A DNA stretch of 64,000 nucleotides from Limiplasma sp031549415. GTDB taxonomy: Bacteria; Bacillota; Clostridia; Christensenellales; Aristaeellaceae. Within the stretch, counting starts at the first letter, position 1; each line of letters starts with the position of its first letter. Where the stretch lies: assembly GCA_031549415.1 (NCBI GenBank), contig JAVBPU010000008.1, positions 1-64,000 on the forward strand. Direction: 5' to 3'. A program made the translations under genes and the position numbers. The notes under the pieces are model-generated. The model had not been told where the DNA came from. It was given only the letters and a program-made list of their open reading frames with translations, and searched no databases. Shown here piece by piece: positions 7,876-16,192 of the stretch.

Positions 7876-7896
7876 TTGCGTTCACTCCCTTTCTGA

Positions 7897-8436
7897 TTAC
7901 TTGCCGGTCTTGCCTTCCTTGCGGCGGATATGCTCGTTTTCGTACTTAATGCCCTTGCCCAGGTAGGGTTCAGGCTTACGCACGGCGCGGATATCGGCGG
8001 CAAGGTTGCCAACCACCTGCTTGTTGATGCCAGACACCACGATCTTCGTGGGGGCGGGGGTTTCAAAGGTAACGTTTTCCGGGGCTTCAAAAATCACCGG
8101 ATGGGAATACCCGATGTTGATGGTCAGCTTTTTGCCTTCCGCCTGGGCGCGGTACCCGGTACCCACCAACTCCAGGGTCTTGGAAAAGCCAGTGGTGACG
8201 CCCACCACCATGTTGTTCACCAGGCTGCGGTACAAACCGTGCATGGCTTTATGGGGCTTGGCTTCGCTGGGCCGTTCGAGCGTAAGGACGCCATTGTCCT
8301 CTTTTAGGGTGATGTCGGAGTGTACCGCCTGGGTCAGGGTGCCCTTGGGGCCCTTGACCGTCACGGTATTGTGATCATCCACTTTCACCGTCACGCCCGC
8401 GGGGACTGTGATCGGAAGCTTTCCGATTCGAGACAT
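7897..8436 (-). CDS. rplF: Ribosomal protein L6
   Basis: 179 residues with the two tandem L6 domains; binds 23S rRNA near the factor-binding site. Begins MSRIGKLPITVPAGV; the second domain ends KGKGIKYENEHIRRKEGKTGK-like (signature of L6). Two in-frame ATGs lie six bases apart; the second (8434-8436) is eight bases from GGAGG, the first only three, so the second is chosen. Confidence 0.96.
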   Translation of the reverse strand: MSRIGKLPITVPAGVTVKVDDHNTVTVKGPKGTLTQAVHSDITLKEDNGVLTLERPSEAKPHKAMHGLYRSLVNNMVVGVTTGFSKTLELVGTGYRAQAEGKKLTINIGYSHPVIFEAPENVTFETPAPTKIVVSGINKQVVGNLAADIRAVRKPEPYLGKGIKYENEHIRRKEGKTGK

Positions 8437-8463
8437 GTTCATCCACCTCCATTGCGTGTCGGT

Positions 8464-8865
8464 TTACCAGATGTAGGCCAGCACTTCGCCGCCGACCATT
8501 TGCTTGCGGGCTTCCTTGTCCGTCATCAAGCCCTTGCTGGTGCTGATGATGGCAATGCCCAGGCCGCCCAATACCTTGGGCAACTCTTCGGAGCGGGCAT
8601 ACACGCGCAGGCCGGGCTTGGAAATGCGCTTCAGGCCTGCAATCACGGGCTGCTGCTTGCCATTGACATACTTTAAGACGATCTTGATGCTGCCCTGAGG
8701 GCCGTCATCCATAAAATCAACCGATTTGACGTAGCCTTCCGCCAGAAGGATTTTCGCAATCGCTTTCTTGGCATTGCTTGCGGGCAGCACAACAGCGTCA
8801 TGCTTCGCAACTTGCGCGTTGCGGATGCGGGTCAGCATATCGGCGATGGGATCATTCACAACCAT
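8464..8865 (-). CDS. rpsH: Ribosomal protein S8
   Basis: 133 residues, a primary 16S rRNA binder of the 30S platform. Starts MVVNDPIADMLTRIRNAQ and carries the C-terminal GIAIISTSKGLMTDKEAR signature. The ATG at 8863-8865 is preceded by AAGGAGG; the longer open frame upstream runs through rpsZ in another frame and is not used. Confidence 0.97.
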   Translation of the reverse strand: MVVNDPIADMLTRIRNAQVAKHDAVVLPASNAKKAIAKILLAEGYVKSVDFMDDGPQGSIKIVLKYVNGKQQPVIAGLKRISKPGLRVYARSEELPKVLGGLGIAIISTSKGLMTDKEARKQMVGGEVLAYIW

Positions 8866-8893
8866 GATAGAACCTCCTTCCGTTCTTTCCCGC

Positions 8894-9079
8894 TTACCAA
8901 CTGGCCTTGCGGACACCGGGGATTTGGCCCTTGTAGGCCAGTTCTCTGAAGCAAATACGGCAGATGCCATACTTGCGAAGCACCGAGTGGGGACGCCCGC
9001 ACAGGCGGCAGCGGGTGTAAGCACGGGTAGAGAACTTGGGCGCTCTAGCCTGCTTGATTTTCATGCTTGTCTTGGCCAC
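8894..9079 (-). CDS. rpsZ: Ribosomal protein S14, zinc-binding type Z, GTG start
   Basis: 61 residues, the short zinc form of S14 in the 30S head. The CRLC..CRIC zinc knuckles (Cys24, 27, 40, 43) and KFSTRAYTRC are plain. The start is GTG at 9077-9079 after GGGAG; the internal ATG five codons later would remove the conserved AKTS residues. Type Z is the zinc-replete paralogue; no zinc-free copy is present in this window. Confidence 0.95.
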   Translation of the reverse strand: MAKTSMKIKQARAPKFSTRAYTRCRLCGRPHSVLRKYGICRICFRELAYKGQIPGVRKASW

Positions 9080-9103
9080 TGTTTGATATCTCCCTTCCCT
9101 AGC

Positions 9104-9646
9104 TTACTGTGCGTACGGCATGCCGAGGAGTTGCAGCAATTCCTTGCATTCCTCATCGGTATTGGCCGAAGTGACAAAAATCATTTCCATGCCGCGGATC
9201 TTATCCACCTTGTCGTACTCGATTTCGGGGAAGATCAGCTGCTCGCGGATGCCCAGGGCGTAGTTGCCGCGGCCGTCAAAGGCCTTGTCGCTTACGCCGC
9301 GAAAGTCACGCACGCGGGGAAGAGCGATGTTGACCAGCTTATCCATGAACTCCTCCATGCGGGTGCCCCGGAGGGTGACCTTGGCGCCAATGTTCATGCC
9401 CTGACGCACTTTGAAGTTTGCCACGGACTTGCGGGCCTTGGTGACCAGGGGCTTTTGGCCGCCGATGGTAGCCAGCTCCGCCACTGCCACTTCCAATCCC
9501 TTGGGATTGTCCTTGCAGTCGCCCAGGCCCATGTTGATCACGATCTTATTGAGCCTGGGAACCTGGTTCACGTTCTTGTAGCCGAATTTCTGCATCAGGG
9601 CAGGCACGACTTCTTTTTGATACTTTTCTTTGATCCGAGTAGCCAT
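9104..9646 (-). CDS. rplE: Ribosomal protein L5
   Basis: 180 residues, binds 5S rRNA and contacts the P-site tRNA. Landmarks are KYQKEVVPALMQKFGYKNVNQ-type N terminus, RKSVANFKVRQGMNIG and the C-terminal FVTSANTDEECKELL. The ATG at 9644-9646 lies eight bases after GGGAGG; an upstream 12-codon extension overlaps rplX and is rejected. Confidence 0.97.
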   Translation of the reverse strand: MATRIKEKYQKEVVPALMQKFGYKNVNQVPRLNKIVINMGLGDCKDNPKGLEVAVAELATIGGQKPLVTKARKSVANFKVRQGMNIGAKVTLRGTRMEEFMDKLVNIALPRVRDFRGVSDKAFDGRGNYALGIREQLIFPEIEYDKVDKIRGMEMIFVTSANTDEECKELLQLLGMPYAQ

Positions 9647-9660
9647 TTGTCGTCCCTCCC

Positions 9661-10023
9661 TTAGTCGATATCCGCTTTGCAACGCTTGCAGACGCGGATG
9701 GACTTGTTTTTCTTGCTGCCGTCATCCCGGGTCACTTCCGTGATGCGGTGCGCTACCCGGGTGGCCTTGCCGCACTTGGGGCAGATGAGCATCACGCTGG
9801 AAGCGTCGATGGAGCGCTCCTTCTGGAAGATGCCCCCCTGCTGGCCTTGACGGCGGGGCTTTTGGTGCTTGGTGACATAGGCCACGCCTTCCACCACCAC
9901 CCGGTTGTTCTTGGTGTCCACGTTCAGGATCTTGCCCTGCTTGCCCTTGATCGCGTGGGGGCCTTCCTTGGGGCCGGAGATGACAACAACCTGATCGTTC
10001 GATTTTACATGAACTTTATTCAT
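9661..10023 (-). CDS. rplX: Ribosomal protein L24 with C-terminal zinc knuckle
   Basis: 120 residues, an assembly initiator at the polypeptide exit tunnel. The KOW motif KSNDQVVVISGPKEGPHAIKGKQGKI fills residues 7-32. A CPKC...CKRC pair in the last 40 residues makes a zinc-ribbon end, present in some but not all bacterial L24s. ATG follows GGAGG. Located as usual between rplN and rplE. Confidence 0.96.
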   Translation of the reverse strand: MNKVHVKSNDQVVVISGPKEGPHAIKGKQGKILNVDTKNNRVVVEGVAYVTKHQKPRRQGQQGGIFQKERSIDASSVMLICPKCGKATRVAHRITEVTRDDGSKKNKSIRVCKRCKADID

Positions 10024-10039
10024 TCCTTGTCATCCTCCA

Positions 10040-10408
10040 TCACAGCACTTCGGGAGCCAGCGAGACGATCTTCATATAGTCCTTCTCGCGGAGCTCACGG
10101 GCAACAGGTCCAAAGATACGGGTACCACGGGGCATTTTTTGATCGTTGATAATGACTGCGGCATTGTCGTCAAAACGGATGTAGCTGCCATCCGGACGGC
10201 GCTTTTGCTTGCGCATGCGCACGATAACGGCCTTCACCACATCACCCTTCTTTACGGTGCCACCGGGGTTGGCGCTCTTCACGCTGGCCACGATCACATC
10301 GCCGATGGAGCCGTCCCGGCGAAAAGAACCGCCGAGCACGCGGATGCACATGATTTCCTTGGCGCCGGAGTTATCGGCAACCTTGAGTCGCGTTTGCGGC
10401 TGGATCAT
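10040..10408 (-). CDS. rplN: Ribosomal protein L14
   Basis: 122 residues, at the subunit interface where it forms bridges and binds silencing factors. Starts MIQPQTRLKVADNSGAKE and ends RELREKDYMKIVSLAPEVL, both family signatures. AAGGAGG precedes the ATG at 10406-10408. Upstream there is an unusually long 198-nt gap to rpsQ filled with palindromes. Confidence 0.97.
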   Translation of the reverse strand: MIQPQTRLKVADNSGAKEIMCIRVLGGSFRRDGSIGDVIVASVKSANPGGTVKKGDVVKAVIVRMRKQKRRPDGSYIRFDDNAAVIINDQKMPRGTRIFGPVARELREKDYMKIVSLAPEVL

Positions 10409-10439
10409 ACGGTTTTTCCTCCTTGTTTGGAATTGCGGG

Positions 10440-10606
10440 GGCTTTGCGGGCTTCACCCGCACCCACCAGGGCTAAAGCCCTGGACCCACTACCGCGCTAC
10501 GCGCGGGGCGGGAAGATCAAAATGATTTCACTCCAGTTCCACCCACACGCAGTTGGCAAAGGGCGTGTGTGGAATGGGAACTGGGGTCCAGGGGCTCAGC
10601 CCCTGG
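10440..10606. repeat. Palindrome array inserted between rpsQ and rplN
   Basis: The 10409-10606 gap holds at least four inverted repeats: CCAGGGC/GCCCTGG (10466-10483), CCGCGC/GCGCGG (10492-10506), a long bulged hairpin with outer arms CCAGTTCC/GGAACTGG (about 10533-10584) and CCAGGGGC/GCCCCTGG (10588-10606), the last abutting the rpsQ stop. No T-run follows on the minus strand, so they need not terminate. The CCAGGG-loop-CCCTGGACCC core also occurs at 39566 and 56452, pointing to a dispersed REP-like family. Confidence 0.75.
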
Positions 10607-10867
10607 CTATTTGGCTTTTTCCAGAATCTCCACCAAGCGCCAACGCTTGTCACGGCTCAGGGGACGGGTCTCCATGACGCGGACCCGGTCGCCGATACCG
10701 CAATCGTTGTTCTCATCATGCGCCTTCAGCTTGCTGGTTTGGTTCATGATCTTGCCATACAAGGGATGACGCACGCGGGTTTTGATTTCCACAACGATGG
10801 TCTTGTCCATCTTATCGCTTACGACCAAGCCCTCACGGGTCTTGCGAAGTCCTCTTTGTTCAGACAT
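10607..10867 (-). CDS. rpsQ: Ribosomal protein S17
   Basis: 86 residues, an OB-fold 16S rRNA binder. Sequence runs RKTREGLVVSDKMDKTIVV, then HPLYGKI and a C-terminal GDRVRVMETRPLSRDKRWRLVEILE, all typical. GGAGG precedes the ATG. Its stop codon is directly bordered by the palindrome array that separates it from rplN. Confidence 0.97.
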   Translation of the reverse strand: MSEQRGLRKTREGLVVSDKMDKTIVVEIKTRVRHPLYGKIMNQTSKLKAHDENNDCGIGDRVRVMETRPLSRDKRWRLVEILEKAK

Positions 10868-10901
10868 TGAAGCGGCTGCCTCCTTCTTAAAAGTCTACGC
10901 C

Positions 10902-11102
10902 TTATTTGGCCTCTTTTTGTTCCAGTTGACGAAGGACGGTCATGCAGCGGGCGATATCACGCTTCACATTCTGGATGACCATGGTGTTTTGCAGCTGGCC
11001 GGTGGCAAGCTGGAAACGAAGATTGAACAGCTCCGCCTTCAGTTCTCCCACTTTGCTTTCCAGCTCGGTTTTGCTCATCGCAACAAGTTCTTTTGCCTTC
11101 AT
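10902..11102 (-). CDS. rpmC: Ribosomal protein L29
   Basis: 66 residues, two-helix protein at the tunnel exit where SRP and trigger factor dock. Landmarks: MKAKELVAMSKTELESKVGELK and LRFQLATGQLQN. The ATG overlaps the rplP stop as ATGA, indicating coupling. Confidence 0.96.
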   Translation of the reverse strand: MKAKELVAMSKTELESKVGELKAELFNLRFQLATGQLQNTMVIQNVKRDIARCMTVLRQLEQKEAK

Positions 11103-11536
11103 TTCGCTTCACCACCCGCTTCGGTTTTGTCATCACGCATGATGAACTTGGTTTTGAGCGGCAGTTTATGGGCGGCCAAGCGGAGCGCCTCGCGGGCTTC
11201 CTCTTCCGGCACACCCTTGATCTCAAACAGCACACGGCCGGGCTTTACCACTGCTACCCAATATTCCGGGGAACCCTTGCCGCTGCCCATGCGGGTTTCC
11301 GCGGGCTTTTCGGTGACGGGCTTGTCGGGGAAAATCTTGATCCACACCTGGCCGCCACGCTTGGTGTAACGGGTCAGGGCGATACGGGCCGCCTCGATCT
11401 GCTGGCTGGTGACCCAGCAGGGTTCCATGGCCACCAGGCCAAACTCGCCATAAGCCAGGAAATTCCCGCGCATGGCTTTGCCCTTCATGCGGCCGCGGAA
11501 AACGCGGCGACGCTTGACTCTCTTAGGCATCAACAT
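11099..11536 (-). CDS. rplP: Ribosomal protein L16
   Basis: 145 residues, near the A site and peptidyl transferase centre. MPKRVKRRRVFRGRMKGKAMRGN-type start (Met3), EPCWVTSQQIEAARIALTR and MGSGKGSPEYWVAVVKPG are diagnostic. Two ATGs six bases apart are possible; the outer (11534-11536) has the better ten-base spacing to GGAGG, giving two extra residues. Confidence 0.95.
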   Translation of the reverse strand: MLMPKRVKRRRVFRGRMKGKAMRGNFLAYGEFGLVAMEPCWVTSQQIEAARIALTRYTKRGGQVWIKIFPDKPVTEKPAETRMGSGKGSPEYWVAVVKPGRVLFEIKGVPEEEAREALRLAAHKLPLKTKFIMRDDKTEAGGEAK

Positions 11537-11539
11537 CGC

Positions 11540-12214
11540 TTATTTCCCTCCTTCGGTGTTGGCGGCGGCAGGCGCTTTCTTGGGCCGGGGCAGCTTCTGT
11601 CCCTTGTAGACCCAAACTTTCACGCCCAAACGGCCGTAGGTGGTCTTGGCTTCCGCGAAGCCGTAGTCGATGTCCGCCCGCAGCGTTTGCAGGGGGATGG
11701 ACCCCTCGTGGTAATGCTCGGTGCGGGCGATGTCCGCGCCGCCCAAACGGCCAGACACGCTGGTTTTCATACCCTTGGCGCCCGCGCGCATGGCGCGCTG
11801 CATGCTCTGCTTCATGGCCCGGCGGAAGGAGATGCGCTTTTCCAGCTGCTGGGCGATGTTCTCGGCCACCAACTGGGCGTTGGTGTCGGGCACCTTGATC
11901 TCCATGATGTTGATGTTGGCCGGCTTGCCCAGGAACGCTTCGATATCGCGCTTGAGGGCTTCGATGCCTGCGCCGCCGCGGCCGATGATCATGCCGGGCT
12001 TGGCGGTGAAGATATTGACGGTGATGCGGCCGGAGCTGCGTTCAATATCGATGTGGCTGATGCCGGTGGAATAATACTTTTCCTTCAGCATTTCGCGAAG
12101 CTTGTAATCCTCGACGAGGTTGTTCGCAAAATCTTTCTTGCCGGCATACCAGCGGGTGCTCCAATTGAAGATGACGCCAACGCGAGCACCGTGGGGATTT
12201 ACTTTCTGACCCAT
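11540..12214 (-). CDS. rpsC: Ribosomal protein S3
   Basis: 224 residues, at the mRNA entry pore with helicase function. N-terminal MGQKVNPHGARVG, the KH-domain GMIIGRGGAGIEALKRD near residues 75-92 and the C-terminal GRLGVKVWVYKGQKLPRPKK are diagnostic. A short Ala-rich tail follows. Spacing to rplP is 3 nt. Confidence 0.97.
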   Translation of the reverse strand: MGQKVNPHGARVGVIFNWSTRWYAGKKDFANNLVEDYKLREMLKEKYYSTGISHIDIERSSGRITVNIFTAKPGMIIGRGGAGIEALKRDIEAFLGKPANINIMEIKVPDTNAQLVAENIAQQLEKRISFRRAMKQSMQRAMRAGAKGMKTSVSGRLGGADIARTEHYHEGSIPLQTLRADIDYGFAEAKTTYGRLGVKVWVYKGQKLPRPKKAPAAANTEGGK

Positions 12215-12232
12215 TGATAAACCTCCCTTGGA

Positions 12233-12616
12233 TTACTTTTGATCCAGCACCACACTAATGTGGCTGGTGCGCTTGAGCATGGGGGATGCGCTGCCGCGAG
12301 AGCGGGCAACAAAGCGCTTCAGCGTGGGGCCGGGGTTGGCGTACACTTCGGCGACGTAGAGGGACTTGCGGTCCATCTCATTGTTGTTGACGGCGTTGGC
12401 GATGGCGCTGCTAAGCAGCTTGCTGACCACGGGCGCCGCATGCTTGGGGGTGTACATCAGGATGGCGAGGGCGTCATCCACACTCTTGCCGCGGATCAGA
12501 TCAATGACGATCTTGACCTTGCGGGAAGAGATGCGCACATACTTGGCATGGGCGGCAGGACGTGTGTCACGGGCCGCCATGTGGGCTTGCGCCTTCTTTT
12601 GGGAATTGGTTGCCAT
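12233..12616 (-). CDS. rplV: Ribosomal protein L22
   Basis: 127 residues, whose beta-hairpin lines the exit tunnel. KYVRISSRKVKIVIDLIRGK and the C-terminal RFVARSRGSASPMLKRTSHISVVL are typical. The ATG at 12614-12616 is eight bases from AAGGAG; a GTG three codons upstream overlaps the ribosome-binding site and is not used. Confidence 0.96.
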   Translation of the reverse strand: MATNSQKKAQAHMAARDTRPAAHAKYVRISSRKVKIVIDLIRGKSVDDALAILMYTPKHAAPVVSKLLSSAIANAVNNNEMDRKSLYVAEVYANPGPTLKRFVARSRGSASPMLKRTSHISVVLDQK

Positions 12617-12634
12617 GGGACTCACTCCTTCCGC

Positions 12635-12913
12635 TTACTTTTTGCCCGTGGATTTTTCTCCAGCGTGGCCGCGGTAGGTCCGGGTGGGGGCGAATTCGCC
12701 CAGCTTGTGGCCTACCATGTCTTCGGTGATATAGACGGGAACATGCTTCTTGCCATCATGCACGGCAATGGTATGCCCCACAAAATCCGGAAAGATGGTG
12801 GAGGCCCGAGACCAGGTCTTGGCCACCGCCTTTTTGCCGGAGCTGTTCATATCCGTGATCCGCTTGAGCAGCGTCTCGCTTACAAAAGGTCCCTTCTTAA
12901 TGGAACGGCTCAT
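12635..12913 (-). CDS. rpsS: Ribosomal protein S19
   Basis: 92 residues, 30S head protein that contacts S13 and the tRNA. MSRSIKKGPFV and TIFPDFVGHTIAVHDGKKHVP are signatures. AGGGAG stands nine bases before the ATG. Normal length and position between rplB and rplV. Confidence 0.97.
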   Translation of the reverse strand: MSRSIKKGPFVSETLLKRITDMNSSGKKAVAKTWSRASTIFPDFVGHTIAVHDGKKHVPVYITEDMVGHKLGEFAPTRTYRGHAGEKSTGKK

Positions 12914-12972
12914 ATGTGGTTACTCCCTTCCTTTTATCGCCCGCCCTGCGGGTGACCTCAACAGGCAATGGC

Positions 12973-13803
12973 TTACTTGCCCGCGCGCTTCACAATCATG
13001 TTGTTGGAATACTTCTTGTGCTTGCGGGTTTTCAGGCCCAGCGCCACCTTGCCCCAGGGGGTTACGGGAGCGGGCATACCCACAGGGCTCTTGCCCTCGC
13101 CACCGCCGTGGGGGTGGTCGCAGGGGTTCATGACCACGCCGCGAACCGTGGGACGGACGCCCATGTGACGCTTGCGGCCCGCCTTGCCGATGCGGACGTT
13201 CTCATGGTCCGTGTTGCCCACGGTGCCGATGGTGGCCATGGCGTTCATGGGCACCTTGCGCACTTCGCCGGAGGGCAGGCGCACTTGGGCGTACTTGCCT
13301 TCCTTGGCCATGAGCTGGGCGCTGTTGCCGGCGGAGCGGACCATCTGGCCGCCGCGGCCGGGCTTGATCTCCACGTTGTGGATCAGCGTACCCACGGGGA
13401 TGTTCTGGATGGGCAGCGCGTTGCCGGGCTTGATGTCCGCGGTTTCTCCGGCGATGACCCTGTCCCCCACCTTCAGGTCCAGAGGTGCCAGGATGTAGCG
13501 CTTCTCGCCATCCGCATAGTGGAGCAGCGCGATGAAGGCACTGCGGTTGGGGTCATACTCGATGGTGGCCACCTTGGCGGGGATGTCCAGCTTATTGCGC
13601 TTGAAATCAATGATCCGGTACTTGGTCTTGTTGCCGCCGCCCTGGTGGCGGACGGTGATCTTGCCCTGCTTGTTGCGGCCGGCGTTCTTCTTGTTGCTTT
13701 CCAGCAAGGACCGCTCGGGCTTGTTGGTGGTAATCTCCTCGTACGTCAGCACCGACATAAAACGGCGGGCGGGCGAGGTCGGCTTATAAAGTCTGATAGC
13801 CAT
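12973..13803 (-). CDS. rplB: Ribosomal protein L2
   Basis: 276 residues, a core 23S rRNA binder needed for subunit joining and peptidyl transfer. The conserved PHGGGEG loop carrying the essential His is present near residues 230-236, as are TSPARRFM at the start and NPCDHPHGGG context. GGAGG precedes the ATG. Confidence 0.98.
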   Translation of the reverse strand: MAIRLYKPTSPARRFMSVLTYEEITTNKPERSLLESNKKNAGRNKQGKITVRHQGGGNKTKYRIIDFKRNKLDIPAKVATIEYDPNRSAFIALLHYADGEKRYILAPLDLKVGDRVIAGETADIKPGNALPIQNIPVGTLIHNVEIKPGRGGQMVRSAGNSAQLMAKEGKYAQVRLPSGEVRKVPMNAMATIGTVGNTDHENVRIGKAGRKRHMGVRPTVRGVVMNPCDHPHGGGEGKSPVGMPAPVTPWGKVALGLKTRKHKKYSNNMIVKRAGK

Positions 13804-13823
13804 TGCTTCTTGTCCTCCCTGCT

Positions 13824-14123
13824 TTACTCGGCCATGCCTTCGAAGAACTCGATGGGCTTGGAGTCCTCTTTGAGGGTCACATAGGCCTTTTTGATTTCAC
13901 GGGTGCGGCCGGAGTTTTTCCCTTGCCGCTTGATCTTGCCCAGGGTGCGCAGGGTGTTCACTTTTTCCACCTTCACGCCCTTGAAAATCGCTTCCAGCGC
14001 CAGCTTGATCTCGGTCTTGTTGGCGGTGCGGATCACTTCAAACACATACCTTTTGTCGGCGAAGCCGTCATAGGCTGCCTCGGAAAGCACGGGGCGAAGG
14101 ATCACATCATGGGGATTCTTCAT
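13824..14123 (-). CDS. rplW: Ribosomal protein L23
   Basis: 99 residues, trigger-factor and SRP docking site at the tunnel exit. DVILRPVLSEAAYDGF and KRQGKNSGRTREIKKAYVTLK are recognised. The ATG overlaps the rplD stop (ATGA). Confidence 0.96.
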   Translation of the reverse strand: MKNPHDVILRPVLSEAAYDGFADKRYVFEVIRTANKTEIKLALEAIFKGVKVEKVNTLRTLGKIKRQGKNSGRTREIKKAYVTLKEDSKPIEFFEGMAE

Positions 14124-14743
14124 GCGTAAACCTCCTCTACACCCTTTAGCGCATCCTGGGTGAGGATGATCTTCCCGGCCTTCAGAATGTCGTACACGTT
14201 CAGGGTGTTCACATAGCTGGTTTGCAGGCAGGCCAGGTTGCCGGCGGCGCGGGTGATCATTTCATCCTTGCCGGGCAGCACCAGCATGGCGCTGGTTTCC
14301 AGCTTGAAATTGCCCAGGAATTTGGCCATCAGCTTCGTCTTGGCTTCCTTGATCTGCAAGGAATCCACCACGATGATGTCCCCCTCGTTCAGCTTGCTGG
14401 TCAGCGCGGACCTAAAGGCCAGGCGGCGCACTTTCTTGGGGACGTTGATGACGTAATCCCGGGGCTTGGGCGCAAACACGACGCCGCCGTGCTTGAACTG
14501 GGGCGCGCGGTTGCTGTGGTGCCGGGCGTTGCCGGTACCCTTTTGGCGATAGATCTTACGGCCGCCTCCGCGAACCTCACCACGGGTGAGGGCGCTTTGC
14601 GTGCCCTGGCGCTTATTGGCCAGAATGGAGCGCACAACCAAGTGCATGGCGGCCACGTTGATGGGGGCGGCGAACAACTCTTCGCTCAGCTCCACTTCGC
14701 CGATGGACTTGCCCTCCATGTTATACAGTGCAGTCTTTGGCAT
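14120..14743 (-). CDS. rplD: Ribosomal protein L4
   Basis: 207 residues, forms part of the tunnel constriction; in Enterobacteria it represses the S10 operon, unproven here. The long rRNA-binding loop with RGGGRKIYRQKGTGNARHHS (about residues 60-80) is clear, followed by VFAPKPRDY. GGAGG precedes the ATG. Confidence 0.97.
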   Translation of the reverse strand: MPKTALYNMEGKSIGEVELSEELFAAPINVAAMHLVVRSILANKRQGTQSALTRGEVRGGGRKIYRQKGTGNARHHSNRAPQFKHGGVVFAPKPRDYVINVPKKVRRLAFRSALTSKLNEGDIIVVDSLQIKEAKTKLMAKFLGNFKLETSAMLVLPGKDEMITRAAGNLACLQTSYVNTLNVYDILKAGKIILTQDALKGVEEVYA

Positions 14744-14821
14744 GGTTCCCTATTCCTCCTTCAGTCAGGGTTCTTTCTTGGTCGAAGCTTGGCCTCAACC
14801 TCGTTGGCAGCGCAGCTAGGC

Positions 14822-15463
14822 TTACGCCTTGCAGGTGTTTTGCACCAAAAGCAGGCCGCCGTTGGGGCCGGGCACCGCGCCCTTGATGAGGAGCAGGTTG
14901 CGCTCTGCATCCACCTTCACGATTTCCAGGTTTTGGATGGTCACGCGCTCCACGCCGTAATGGCCGGGCATATGCTTGTTCTTGAACACGCGGGAAGGAT
15001 CGGAGTTGGCGCCCATGGAGCCAACGCCACGGTGGTACTTGGAGCCGTGGGCCATGGGGCCGGTGTGCTGGTTCCACCGCTGGATGGTGCCCGTGAAGCC
15101 GTGGCCCTTGGTCACCCCGCAGATGTCGATCTTCTCGCCCGCTTCAAACTGGGTGACGGTGATCTCGTTGCCCACTTCCAGCTGGTCGGCGTTGTCCAGC
15201 CGCAGCTCGCGCAGATGGCGGGCCGGGGCCACGCCAGCCTTGGCAAAATGGCCGGTTAAGGGCTTGTTGACCAGTTTCTTGGCCCGGTTTTCGGCCAAGG
15301 TATCAAAACCCACTTGCACGGCGTTGTAGCCGTCGGATTCGATGGTCTTTTTTTGCACTACTTTGCAAGGGCCGGCCTCCACCACAGTCACGGGTACCAG
15401 GCGGCCGTCATCGGTGAAGACTTGCGTCATGCCGAGCTTCTTGCCTACGATCGCTTTTTTCAT
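14822..15463 (-). CDS. rplC: Ribosomal protein L3
   Basis: 213 residues, an early assembly protein near the peptidyl transferase centre. MKKAIVGKKLGMTQVF and the central extension with KGHGFTGTIQRWNQHTGPMAHGSK (Gln methylated in some species) are diagnostic. AGGAGGT precedes the ATG. Confidence 0.97.
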   Translation of the reverse strand: MKKAIVGKKLGMTQVFTDDGRLVPVTVVEAGPCKVVQKKTIESDGYNAVQVGFDTLAENRAKKLVNKPLTGHFAKAGVAPARHLRELRLDNADQLEVGNEITVTQFEAGEKIDICGVTKGHGFTGTIQRWNQHTGPMAHGSKYHRGVGSMGANSDPSRVFKNKHMPGHYGVERVTIQNLEIVKVDAERNLLLIKGAVPGPNGGLLLVQNTCKA

Positions 15464-15481
15464 GATGGTCGTACCTCCTGC

Positions 15482-15796
15482 TTAATTGTTCAGCTTGATT
15501 TCGATTTCAACGCCGGCAGGAAGATCTAGCTTCATCATGGCGTCTACCGTGCGGGGATTGGGGTTATGGATGTCGATCAGGCGCTTGTGGGTGCGCATCT
15601 CGAACTGTTCGCGGCTGTCCTTGTACTTATGGGGCGCGCGAAGAATGGTGACGATCTCCTTCTCCGTGGGAAGGGGGATGGGGCCGGATACCCGCGCGCC
15701 GGTCCGCTTGGCGGTTTCCACAATCCGCTCGGAGGACTGGTCGATCAGGTTGTGCTCATAAGCCTTGAGCTTGATTCGGATCTTCTGGTTGGCCAT
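15482..15796 (-). CDS. rpsJ: Ribosomal protein S10
   Basis: 104 residues, 30S head protein and NusB partner in antitermination. KIRIKLKAYEHNLIDQSSERIVETAKRTG-type N terminus and the MRTHKRLIDIHNP loop are signatures. AAGGAGGT precedes the ATG. First gene of the operon after a 200-nt leader. Confidence 0.98.
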   Translation of the reverse strand: MANQKIRIKLKAYEHNLIDQSSERIVETAKRTGARVSGPIPLPTEKEIVTILRAPHKYKDSREQFEMRTHKRLIDIHNPNPRTVDAMMKLDLPAGVEIEIKLNN

Positions 15797-16032
15797 TTGC
15801 TTACCTCCTTGACTTTCGTCTCAAGTACGCCGGGGGCCATTCCCCTTTACCATCCCGTGGCCACGCGTGCACATCGCTCCGTGCGTGTCCAACCTGTGCG
15901 GCGTCTTAAGTCCGTCGCCCGATTGCCGGGCTGGTCCACGATAATTACCCGCCATGGCCATGGCGGCAACTTATCGCTTCATCCCTAAACAGACAACGTT
16001 GCTATTATACGGCATGGTTTTTTTGAATGCAA
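15797..16032 (-). promoter_or_regulatory. Promoter and about 200-nt leader of the S10 operon
   Basis: On the minus strand, TTGCAT (16027-16032), a 17-nt spacer and TATAAT (16004-16009) give a start near 15997. The leader to rpsJ lacks an ORF, contains a GCCCG/CGGGC hairpin and other GC-rich stems, and has no terminator, so a structured regulatory leader is possible but unproven. Nothing further is recognised between 16033 and 16140. Confidence 0.7.
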
Positions 16033-16140
16033 GGGTTTTTCAGGCAAAATCGAAATTTTTTTGCATTCTTGGGCCCGTAACCATCCCGCCATACCAAATA
16101 TAGGGTGCGCATGTGAACAAGGCGCCGTGTGTGTCCGTAT

Positions 16141-16186
16141 AAAAACCATCGACAAAGTGGGCCTGCCCACTTTGTCGATGGTTTTT
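16141..16186 (-). terminator. Perfect 22-bp inverted repeat, bidirectional terminator
   Basis: Arms 16141-16162 and 16165-16186 are exact complements with only CT between. The stem has GC in the middle and A5/T5 ends, so it terminates on either strand. It closes the sugar amidotransferase/DUF354 unit and isolates the S10 promoter. The core CAAAGTGGG/CCCACTTTG resembles the hairpin at 20107-20136. Confidence 0.85.
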
Positions 16187-16192
16187 CCGGTT

